The notes beneath the pieces are model-generated. The model did no database searches. It worked only from the letters and a program-made list of their open reading frames with translations, and was not told the origin of the DNA. A stretch of 64,000 bases of DNA from positions 2,057,001-2,121,000 of the forward strand of contig NZ_CP098755.1 of assembly GCF_023746555.1 (NCBI RefSeq), read 5' to 3'. This document shows, piece by piece, positions 7,911 through 14,653 of this stretch (position 1 is its first letter; each line of letters begins with the position of its first letter). This stretch comes from Brevibacillus ruminantium (lineage in GTDB: Bacteria; Bacillota; Bacilli; Brevibacillales; Brevibacillaceae). The translations under genes and the position numbers were made by a program.

Positions 7911-9638
7911 TTATTCAGCTGTAGTTTCCCAACCACTCTGACCTTGAAGGGGGGTTCTTAGGGCATAATGTTTCCTTGGCCCGGCATATTTCTTTTTGCG
8001 GCCGGGTTCTCCCTTTGCCACAGGCTTACTTTTCAAGACCAGGTTCTTTTTGCCGGCAGGTTTCTTCAACAACTGCTGTACAATGGTATAGCCGATCAGG
8101 TATGCTGGCGCGGTCGTATTGCCGTCCACGGTGAATGGAATGAGGGAATCATCGGCCACAACCAGGTTTTTCACCCCGTGCACATGCCCTTTGCTGTTGA
8201 CTACGCCGCCCTCCGCAAGCGGTGCCATCCTTAGAGCGCCTTGCTGATGGTGGTTATGATCGAAATTTTGTTTGATGAACTCCTCCAGCTTACGGTCGTT
8301 ATCGATAATGTCGTCTGTAGGGGTGGTGAGACGGTAAGTTGGGTCGATGCGCCGAAGTTCAGCTGCAATATTTTTGATATAGATTTTGTAAATGTTCTTT
8401 ACCGCCTCCAGATCCGCCGGATGATCCAAAAATCCTTCGTCCGCCAGAACGATTTTGAGTGGATCGTTATTCTGGATGCGAATTGTCCCCCGGCTTTTCG
8501 GGCGCAGGTAGATAATGGCGATGGTAAGCGACTGACGCCCGCCGATTCCAACCAATTGCACCGCGCGGCGGTGTTTATCCGCCCCGGGCGCCGGATCGGG
8601 GAGGAATGCTCCACCGGTATAAAGAGCACTCGGATCGTTATCAGGGAGAGGTTTGTCCCCTGGATTAGTGGTAAAAGTAGCGAACGTAAGGGTATGGTTT
8701 CTCAATCCCTTTCCCACGTTCGGGTTATTGAACACTACGGGTATGCCTGCTGCTTGCAAATGCTTTGCCGGCCCAATTCCGGATAGCATCAACAGTTGAC
8801 TACTATTGATCCCGGCAGAAATAATCACCTTCTTGCGAGCAAAGGCTTGAATGCATGCGCCCTCTTTTAGAAACTCTACGCCCCGGGCCCGCTTATCGGC
8901 AAAAAGCACGCGAATCGCCGTCGACTTGTACATAACTCTCAGCTTTCGGCTGTTAACACCACGGCCATTTGCAGCTATGATATCAGAGGAAAGAAAGGCA
9001 GTGGAGGAGCTTTCACGGTGCCCATTTGGCTTTTGAAACAATTGCCACCGGGTAAAAGGGCCGAGTGGTGTCTGTGGATCGTTGTAGTCAAGAATTTCCC
9101 GAAAACCGGTTGCCCGTGAAATAGCGGTAACCAGCTTCTTAGCCATAGCTGTCGGATTTTTTGGTGCTTGTCGGATGTCAACCGGGCCACGAAATCCGTG
9201 AGCTTGGGGATTATTTGATTCCCCGTTGTATTTCTCAATACGTTTAAATCGTTCAATGGCCCGTTTTGGTGACCATAATGCACCTAAAAGACTTTGCCAT
9301 TCCCGCAGTACATCCGTGGTTGGTCTCACATACTGCTCGCCGTTTATGGAAGACCCCCCGCCAGAGAGGCGCCCCGTTGTCCACTCAAACGTCCGATCAT
9401 CCAGATTGCTTTGGGGAACGCCTTCCCCTTGCCAGAAATATTGCGGAGAAAACTGCTCTTCCAATTCCGGAGCAAATGTAGAATCCTTAATGGGGGTATC
9501 CTTATCGTTATTTTCGCCCGCCTCTAGGACAAGAACGGAAGTATTCTTATCGTCCGAAAGTCTCTTGGCAATGATCGCACCCGCAGGCCCCGTCCCAACG
9601 ACAATATAGTCGTACACCAAATTCTTACGATTGCTCAT
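7911..9638 (-). CDS. GMC-family FAD oxidoreductase, cargo of the element
   Basis: A 575-aa flavoprotein of the glucose-methanol-choline family. The FAD Rossmann motif VGTGPAGAIIAKRL is near residue 14, the LEAGE ribose-binding segment near 38, and GRLSGGGSSING near 90 is the first GMC signature. A catalytic His lies in NHHQQGALRM, with an Asn partner in VDGNTTAPAYLIG. Such enzymes oxidise alcohols, sugars or sterols; the substrate is unknown. The last 50 residues are an unusual basic, Tyr-containing extension (GRKKKYAGPRKHY). ATG at 9638 follows AAGGAG. It is the only metabolic gene in the element and has no evident role in recombination, so it is cargo. Confidence 0.88.
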   Translation of the reverse strand: MSNRKNLVYDYIVVGTGPAGAIIAKRLSDDKNTSVLVLEAGENNDKDTPIKDSTFAPELEEQFSPQYFWQGEGVPQSNLDDRTFEWTTGRLSGGGSSINGEQYVRPTTDVLREWQSLLGALWSPKRAIERFKRIEKYNGESNNPQAHGFRGPVDIRQAPKNPTAMAKKLVTAISRATGFREILDYNDPQTPLGPFTRWQLFQKPNGHRESSSTAFLSSDIIAANGRGVNSRKLRVMYKSTAIRVLFADKRARGVEFLKEGACIQAFARKKVIISAGINSSQLLMLSGIGPAKHLQAAGIPVVFNNPNVGKGLRNHTLTFATFTTNPGDKPLPDNDPSALYTGGAFLPDPAPGADKHRRAVQLVGIGGRQSLTIAIIYLRPKSRGTIRIQNNDPLKIVLADEGFLDHPADLEAVKNIYKIYIKNIAAELRRIDPTYRLTTPTDDIIDNDRKLEEFIKQNFDHNHHQQGALRMAPLAEGGVVNSKGHVHGVKNLVVADDSLIPFTVDGNTTAPAYLIGYTIVQQLLKKPAGKKNLVLKSKPVAKGEPGRKKKYAGPRKHYALRTPLQGQSGWETTAE

Positions 9639-9872
9639 TTCCGCTTCTCCTTGGTTACATTATTGGGCTAATGTAGAATATTCCCCCGTTTTGTCCAAAG
9701 TGACATTGATGGTAGAATAATTGTTAAAAATGGATGAAGTCATTAAACGACTTCCGGAAAGTTTGATGATCAGACAGGTTATGTGTCCAGATGATTTTTT
9801 CCGCCAATGCAGCATCGGTGTTTTCCGAGAAACAATAAGTGAGAAAGATGTTCTGTTCATAGAAGGGCCAAA

Positions 9873-9901
9873 TTATTGATAAATATAATGTACCGAAGAA
9901 T
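9873..9901 (+). other. attR junction of the cotJC element
   Basis: The element-side arm (9873-9893) runs into the core ACCGAAGAAT (9892-9901), after which cotJC resumes as TCGCACATCTGGAA. The arm mirrors that of attL. Confidence 0.8.
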
Positions 9902-10278
9902 TCGCACATCTGGAAATGATCGCCACCATGGTGTATAAGCTGACGAAGGATGCCACCCCCGATCAGTTGATCGAAGCTGGACTGGGCGCACACTTTGCTT
10001 CACACGACAACGCTCTTTTTTATGAAAATGCTTCTGGTGTCCCCTGGACAGCAGCCTATATACAAGCCAAGGGCGATCCCATCGCAGATTTGTACGAAGA
10101 TATCGCCGCGGAAGAGAAGGCCAGAGCGACCTATCAATGGCTGATCGACATGACCGACGACGTCGATCTGCAGGACGGCTTGAAATTTCTCAGAGAGCGG
10201 GAAGTCATTCACTCGCTCCGCTTCCGGGAGGCAGTCGAGATTTTGAAGGAAGAGCAGGATCGGAAAAAGTTCTTTTAA
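9902..10278 (+). pseudogene. cotJC: cotJC, 3' portion
   Basis: In frame with the core, this part encodes FAHLEMIATMVYKLTKDATP and continues to the normal CotJC end (FLREREVIHSLRFREAVEIL). It supplies the metal-ligand His of EEFAH and the later Glu and His ligands (EDIAAEEKAR and REREVIH regions). An internal ATG at 9916 could start a fragment but has no proper ribosome site. The sequence shows no decay, which supports continued use after excision. A terminator follows. Confidence 0.9.
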
Positions 10279-10280
10279 AA

Positions 10281-10309
10281 AAGGGCCACCGTGCAGGTGG
10301 GCTTTTTTT
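10281..10309 (+). terminator. Terminator of the cotJ operon
   Basis: CCACC pairs with GGTGG around a GTGCA loop, extended past a mismatch, followed by CTTTTTTT. Confidence 0.8.
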
Positions 10310-10444
10310 ATGTATGCTTGCGAGCAGGGCGCAATAAGATTCAATCCTTTGTTTATCAAGCTCTCTTAAATAGTCATCGTTTGGACAGATTCATCTCAAG
10401 CAGGTTCTCCACGATAGAACCATCCACGTTTTCTAACATCCCAA

Positions 10445-10472
10445 AAACACCTAAAGGCCTTTAGCCAAGGTG
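10445..10472 (-). terminator. Terminator of the CPBP protease gene
   Basis: On the minus strand an ACACC...CTAAAGG arm with a bulge pairs with CCTTTAGGTGT, followed by TTTTGG. Confidence 0.55.
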
Positions 10473-10503
10473 TGCAAGGGAGTAATGGTTGAGCGGATAC
10501 CAT

Positions 10504-11157
10504 TTACGCAAACCAATTGACATAGATAAAGCCGGTAAATGCAAAGAAATTCGACAGCAGATGAGCGAGGGTGCTTGGCAATATGGATTTGTATCGGTAC
10601 GAAAACCAGCCCCACACAAGGCCCATAAACACAGCCCCGCCGACAAAGGCAAGGATGCCGCCGTCCATGCCAGAATCCTTTACCAGAGCTGGAGCCAGAT
10701 GCCAGGAGCCGAACCAGAATGTGGGGTAGAGAAAACCAAGCCACAGATTATGGGGAAACAGAGAAGGGAATACACCGCGCCACAGCATTTCTTCCAAGGG
10801 TGCGTTCACGATGGCGAAGAGAAGGGCAAGCAGAATGACGTTTCTCCCAGCCAAGGGGGCATAGGGAAGGAAGACCGCCATGCAGGTGGCGATGGCCGGA
10901 AGGGCAACGAGTGCAGTCGCTATCCATTGTTTGTACGAAACATCAGCAGGGAATCGCCATAAAATGGAGGATGGAGGGCCAATGAACAAGAGGGTGACGG
11001 GAATGCACCATACGAGCCAATAGACGATATAACCGAGTAAATACCCCAAAGTATCGCCGTAGTGCCGTACCAAAAGCTGAAATACTGTGATTTGTGTCAA
11101 AACAAGTGCGGGAGCGATGACCAAAAGTGCTTTCTGTTTACTGGATAAAGTATTCAT
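10504..11157 (-). CDS. CPBP family intramembrane metalloprotease
   Basis: A 217-aa polytopic membrane protein with the CPBP (Abi) motifs in order: EEMLWRG (the EExxxR motif), FGSWHL with a metal-binding His, and HLLSNFF near the end. The family includes CAAX-type prenyl proteases and bacteriocin-immunity proteins. ATG at 11157 follows GAGGGAT with proper spacing; a longer in-frame opening to 11367 lacks a ribosome site and has an unlikely N-terminus. The gene stands alone and diverges from the CRISPR leader. A role in peptide or bacteriocin tolerance is possible but unsupported. Confidence 0.82.
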   Translation of the reverse strand: MNTLSSKQKALLVIAPALVLTQITVFQLLVRHYGDTLGYLLGYIVYWLVWCIPVTLLFIGPPSSILWRFPADVSYKQWIATALVALPAIATCMAVFLPYAPLAGRNVILLALLFAIVNAPLEEMLWRGVFPSLFPHNLWLGFLYPTFWFGSWHLAPALVKDSGMDGGILAFVGGAVFMGLVWGWFSYRYKSILPSTLAHLLSNFFAFTGFIYVNWFA

Positions 11158-11295
11158 TACGGGATCCCTCGCAAGATATGGAAATGAAATAATTTTCACT
11201 ATATCATACATGTTTCCAATATTGATCGACTGTATTGTTGAGCGAAGGAAATTTTTGCATTTGAAAATGATCGCCAGCATGGGATGGTAAAATTT

Positions 11296-11303
11296 GCTAT
11301 AAT
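11296..11303 (+). promoter_or_regulatory. Extended -10 element upstream of the CRISPR leader
   Basis: TGCTATAAT ends at 11303, an extended -10 pattern reading toward the CRISPR array. No good -35 is seen. It could drive the array or a short leader RNA. Confidence 0.35.
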
Positions 11304-11545
11304 GGAAGTTGTACGGAAGGAAAGTAAAAAGATAGACTGATATGTTTAAATCCGATTTCGTAAACAAAATCCCTAAATCGCGAACCTCAAGCTCACATAA
11401 AATCCCTGGAAGGCTCGCGCTCCGCTTCTGGCAAGGCTTTTCTGGGTTTTGGTACTGATTTTATAACTCACAGGGCTAACTTATTAAGAGGTTCGCGGAA
11501 ATGATGTCCAAAAATCATGTGTAGCAAGGCTTTTGGACGTATGCT
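11304..11545 (+). other. CRISPR leader region
   Basis: No gene is seen between the protease gene and the first repeat. An inverted pair (GCGAACCTC near 11379 and GAGGTTCGC near 11490) brackets the AT-rich leader. Its position at the 5' side of repeats ending in GAAAC makes it the leader. Confidence 0.55.
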
Positions 11546-12135
11546 GTCGCTCCTTACGCAGGAGCGTGGATTGAAACGGGCAGATCGAGATCAACGTTGA
11601 AAGCGATAAAGTGTCGCTCCTTACGCAGGAGCGTGGATTGAAACCGGACGTTCGGCGCACCTTCCGCAGACGGTCAACGTCGCTCCTTACGCAGGAGCGT
11701 GGATTGAAACCTTGAGGAAGGGCTTTGCATAATAGAGCTTCCGACCGTCGCTCCTTACGCAGGAGCGTGGATTGAAACACGCAATCCCGTGGATCATATC
11801 TTGGGGCATTTCGCGTCGCTCCTTACGCAGGAGCGTGGATTGAAACCTCAGACGGCGTAGCGCTCGTATCGCTCTCTGCGCTCGTCGCTCCTTACACAGG
11901 AGCGTGGATTGAAACGAGGACAGCGTACTGCCCGCTGGAAAGACATGCGCGATGGTCGCTCCTTACACAGGAGCGTGGATTGAAACCTTTACCAATGTTG
12001 GAATTTGGAACTTTGTCAGGGTCGCTCCTTACACAGGAGCGTGGATTGAAACCTCCTTTCTGTCGTTAATCTTACTTTCGGGTCCTCGTCGCTCCTTACA
12101 CAGGAGCGTGGATTGAAACGCAAGTTTTATGGGGG
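11546..12135 (+). CRISPR. Type I-C-like CRISPR array, leader-proximal part
   Basis: Nine 32-bp repeats start at 11546, 11613, 11679, 11747, 11815, 11884, 11955, 12021 and 12088, with spacers of 34-39 bp and the first 16 bases of a ninth spacer. Each repeat begins GTCGCTCCTTAC, has a CGCTCCT/AGGAGCG hairpin and ends GTGGATTGAAAC, as in subtype I-C. Repeats 1-5 have G and repeats 6-9 have A at position 13, in the hairpin loop. No cas gene is in the window, so the array is separated from its effector or orphaned. Confidence 0.95.
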
Positions 12136-12153
12136 TGGATTGTCAACACCAAA

Positions 12154-12996
12154 CTAGACAGATTTCTTAAGTGCAACTTCTTTGTACGCTATAGGACTCA
12201 GATAACCTAATGTGGAATGAATCCTTGTTTCGTTAAACCATTTTATATAGATTCCCAGCTCCTTTTTTAACTGAGCTAACGATTCAAACTGACGATTTCT
12301 CACGAACTCCGCTTTGATCAGCTTAAAGGTTGCCTCTGCCACTGCATTATCATAGGGGCAGCCTTTCATACTTAGTGAGCGTTTGATATTGAACGTATTG
12401 ATCACATCATCAATCGTAAGATTTTTAAACTCACTGCCACGATCCGAGTGAAAAAGCTGAATTTGGCGCAGATCTCCTTTTACGCTTGCAAATGCTTGAT
12501 AGACGAGTGCGGCATCTTTGAATTTTCCGCAGCTGTGACCGATAATCTCCCGATTAAACAAGTCCACAAGCAAGCAAATATAGTGCCATTTGTTTGCGAC
12601 TCGAACGTAGGTCAAGTCACTCACAACAGCTTCGAGAGGTGCTTCTTTCACAAACTCGCGATTCAGTTCGTTCTGAATTGGCGATTCGTTACATGACGAC
12701 ACATTCGGTTTATACTGTGCAACCGTGTAGACCGAAACCAGAGCGTTTTTCTTCATCAAACGTCCAATGCGCCGTCTGGAAACCGTCAGTCCCTCTTTGT
12801 GAAGTTTTGCTTTGATCTTTCTTGCTCCATAAACGCGCTGATTCTCTTCAAAAATACGGATAATTGCTTGTTCCACCTCATCATCATCGATAGATGATGG
12901 CTCTTTACTCTCGTAGTAGTAGGTACTCCGATTGACCTGGAGGATCTTGCACATGGCCAATACGGAATACTTATGAGCGTTTTGCTGGATTACCAT
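12154..12996 (-). CDS. IS3-family transposase OrfB (DDE integrase)
   Basis: A 280-aa protein with an N-terminal HTH_21-like region (YGARKIKAKLHKEG) and the rve integrase core. The DDE residues are visible as Asp in VVSDLTYV, Asp in FHSDRGSEF and Glu in NAVAEATFKLIK. Its ATG overlaps the orfA stop in TAATG, so it may be made by coupling or, as in related elements, fused to OrfA by -1 frameshifting near the A-rich GAAAATAA. The sequence is intact. Confidence 0.93.
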   Translation of the reverse strand: MVIQQNAHKYSVLAMCKILQVNRSTYYYESKEPSSIDDDEVEQAIIRIFEENQRVYGARKIKAKLHKEGLTVSRRRIGRLMKKNALVSVYTVAQYKPNVSSCNESPIQNELNREFVKEAPLEAVVSDLTYVRVANKWHYICLLVDLFNREIIGHSCGKFKDAALVYQAFASVKGDLRQIQLFHSDRGSEFKNLTIDDVINTFNIKRSLSMKGCPYDNAVAEATFKLIKAEFVRNRQFESLAQLKKELGIYIKWFNETRIHSTLGYLSPIAYKEVALKKSV

Positions 12997-13280
12997 TATT
13001 TTCGTCCGAAGATCAGCGCCGCTTGCTTTAAAATATCGTTCTCCATCTTCAGTCGTTGATTTTCCTTACGTAGCTGAAGTAGCTCGTTTTGTTCATCTGT
13101 ACGGTTATCGCTTTCTTTGAAGGAACCGGTGGTTCTACTCTGTTTTACCCAACGATCAAATGCAGATGCACTCAGATCGTATTCTCTCAAAATATCTGCA
13201 CGTGGTTTGCCGTTCTCATAAAGTTGAACCATTTGCTGCTTGAACTCATCTGTAAATGCTCGACGCTCACGTTTAGCCAT
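12996..13280 (-). CDS. IS3-family transposase OrfA
   Basis: A 94-aa protein with a helix-turn-helix (FTDEFKQQMVQLYENGK to SASAFDRWVKQ) that binds the terminal repeats, followed by a leucine-zipper-like helix (LLQLRKENQRLKMENDILKQA) for oligomerisation with OrfB. It ends FGRK at the overlap with orfB. Length and layout are normal for the family. Confidence 0.92.
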   Translation of the reverse strand: MAKRERRAFTDEFKQQMVQLYENGKPRADILREYDLSASAFDRWVKQSRTTGSFKESDNRTDEQNELLQLRKENQRLKMENDILKQAALIFGRK

Positions 13281-13364
13281 GACATTCTCTCCGTCCTTTT
13301 TCGATTTGTTTCTAATCTACTAGACCTTAAGAGAACTGTCCAATTCAGTGTAGCCGATTCAGGG

Positions 13365-13507
13365 CGAACTTTTGAGTCGTCTCAACAGTCGCTCCTTACA
13401 CAGGAGCGTGGATTGAAACAACAAAAGGACTCGGTATCAAAACCGCGTCCTATTGGCCGAAAACTCCTTTGTCTGGTCGCTCTTTACACAAGAGCATGAC
13501 TCAAGGC
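13365..13507 (+). CRISPR. CRISPR array, distal part beyond the IS
   Basis: It contains the last 23 bases of spacer 9 (13365-13387), a perfect repeat at 13388-13419 (A at position 13), a 56-base interval and a degenerate terminal repeat at 13476-13507 that keeps GTCGCTC and TTACACA but has lost the GATTGAAAC end. Terminal degeneration is usual at the trailer end. Confidence 0.9.
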
Positions 13508-13525
13508 AGCAAAACCGTAATTCGG

Positions 13526-13556
13526 GACCACCACACCGGTGGTCTCTTTTCATTTT
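13526..13556 (+). terminator. Terminator after the CRISPR array
   Basis: GACCACC (13526-13532) pairs with GGTGGTC (13538-13544), followed by TCTTTTCATTTTT. It would end the pre-crRNA transcript. Confidence 0.8.
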
Positions 13557-13559
13557 TCA

Positions 13560-13787
13560 TCATATATAAACTCGACCACTGTGATAATACCCCCGAATAG
13601 CACTAATCTCGATATCCCGCCCCTTTACCCACTGATCAAAATCAATCGTAATCGTCTCCCCGCCCTCGTCACTAGAGGTCGTAAACGTCTTCTGGTCAAA
13701 ACGGTAAACGAAGGTATGCAGCGTGCCGAATAAATCAACAAGTCCCTCCAGTTCCTCCCATAAATGAGCGGTAAACGTGGTGAACAT
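13560..13787 (-). CDS. Small hypothetical protein
   Basis: A 75-aa protein (MFTTFTAHLWEELEGLVDLF...) with an N-terminal amphipathic helix and a strand-rich second half (ETITIDFDQWVKGRDIEISAIRGYY). ATG at 13787 is preceded by GGAGG eight bases upstream, which supports real translation. No family is recognised. It converges on the CRISPR array and is isolated. No membrane segment or signal peptide is seen. Confidence 0.55.
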   Translation of the reverse strand: MFTTFTAHLWEELEGLVDLFGTLHTFVYRFDQKTFTTSSDEGGETITIDFDQWVKGRDIEISAIRGYYHSGRVYI

Positions 13788-14071
13788 CGCTTGAACCTCC
13801 GGCCTGACAGCTGGCCGCCCGAAAAATTCATAGAGTTCGATAAAGAGCAGATCCCTTCCTGTTCGGCTTAAAACAGTCTGCTCCAGGACGGAGTGATCGT
13901 GTTGACGAAAAAGAGCGGGGGACTCGACAAAAGAACAAGCAAAAAGGGTGCAGCGTTCGACAGCCTTTGATTCTTTTTTCCGTTATGATGGCAATGGTGA
14001 AGGAATCATCGTCAGACGGGGAAAGCCAATCTTGATGTTTCCCGGCAAATAACGGAAGGGAGCGAATCTCG
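13788..14071. other. Intergenic region before the DUF4912 gene
   Basis: No supported gene is seen. An 86-codon minus-strand opening (13828-14088) lacks a ribosome site and looks like chance. No promoter with consensus spacing was found. Confidence 0.4.
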
Positions 14072-14581
14072 GTGCTCGAATCATCCAATCTACATCGTTC
14101 ATTTCATTCACAAATCAATATCTCAGCAAAAGAGAGCCCGTGCTCATTCGTCACTGGAAAGATTACGACGACGGTTATCAGTTCGGATGCTTTTATCGTC
14201 AATTGGAGAATAAGTGAGGCACGATTGAGGATGGTTGCCAGCTATCTGCCTGCCGATGCCGATCCGATTCGCAGCGGGCTGCGCATTTATGATGCGACAG
14301 ATTACTTTGCCCAAGGGACAGAGCCGCTTCCGTGCCTGGACGTGACGCTCACTGTTGAAGAACAGGAGGTCGTGGTGGAAAGTCTGTGCCCGGGTCGGAC
14401 CTATCTGGTAGATTTCGGGTTGTTCCACGGCAGACAGTTTTGCCCGATTCTGCGTTCCGATTTCCTGGTGCTTCCCCGCGACGGCAAGCGAACTGGAGCG
14501 GAAGAACGAGTCTCATCCAGACGGGCAAGCCGATGCAGAAATTCCTTGCCATATCAGGAGCATCCCGTTCTATTGGCCTAA
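14072..14581 (+). CDS. DUF4912 domain protein
   Basis: A 169-aa protein whose middle matches the DUF4912 pattern: VNWRISEARLR, LRIYDATDYF, LDVTLTVEEQEVVVESLCPGRTYLVDFGL and FCPILRSDFLVLPR. The domain resembles a beta-sandwich and is often encoded near polysaccharide-synthesis genes; its binding partner is unknown. The start is GTG at 14072, about 11 bases after GGAAGGG. The last 30 residues are Arg/Ser-rich and poorly conserved. The next two genes handle sugar phosphates, so a role in polysaccharide metabolism is inferred. Confidence 0.65.
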   Translation: MLESSNLHRSFHSQINISAKESPCSFVTGKITTTVISSDAFIVNWRISEARLRMVASYLPADADPIRSGLRIYDATDYFAQGTEPLPCLDVTLTVEEQEVVVESLCPGRTYLVDFGLFHGRQFCPILRSDFLVLPRDGKRTGAEERVSSRRASRCRNSLPYQEHPVLLA

Positions 14582-14653
14582 AGAGCCGAATAGAATGACC
14601 GTATGCTTCTTTCCCGGGTTTCAGACGATTGCAAAGACAAGGAGGTTCCGTGG

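Larger units (their letters stand above)
5494..9891. mobile_element. Intervening (skin-like) element inside cotJC
   Basis: The 4,398-bp segment is bounded by direct copies of ACCGAAGAAT (5494-5503 and 9892-9901), codon-aligned in cotJC on both sides. Site-specific excision would leave one copy and restore TEEFAHLEMI. It encodes a large serine recombinase next to the left end (minus strand), a 58-aa protein and a GMC oxidoreductase (minus strand). This parallels elements removed from sigK (skin) and spsM (SP-beta) in the Bacillus mother cell. No phage structural genes are present. Regulated excision is inferred; the junctions and frame are seen. Confidence 0.9.
12136..13361. mobile_element. 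IS3-family (IS150-like) insertion sequence inside a CRISPR spacer
   Basis: The 1,226-bp element starts TGGATTGTCAACACC and ends ...GTGTAGCCGATTCA. The termini are imperfect inverted repeats of about 26 bp that begin TG and end CA, as in IS3-family elements. A GGG target duplication is present at 12133-12135 and 13362-13364. It contains orfA and orfB on the minus strand, both intact, so it may be active. Removing it with one GGG restores a 39-base spacer. Confidence 0.92.

Noticed and set aside
9660-9860. 66-codon minus-strand frame upstream of the GMC gene
   Set aside because: No ribosome site and no recognisable sequence; it lies in the probable promoter region.
11484-11780. 98-codon minus-strand frame in the CRISPR array
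   Set aside because: Its protein is periodic because it translates the repeats; it is not a gene.
11546-12135. Spacers as possible self-targets within the window
   Set aside because: No spacer match was noticed elsewhere in the window by eye; a proper alignment search was not possible.
13828-14088. 86-codon minus-strand frame before the DUF4912 gene
   Set aside because: It overlaps the start of the DUF4912 gene and has no ribosome site or family resemblance.
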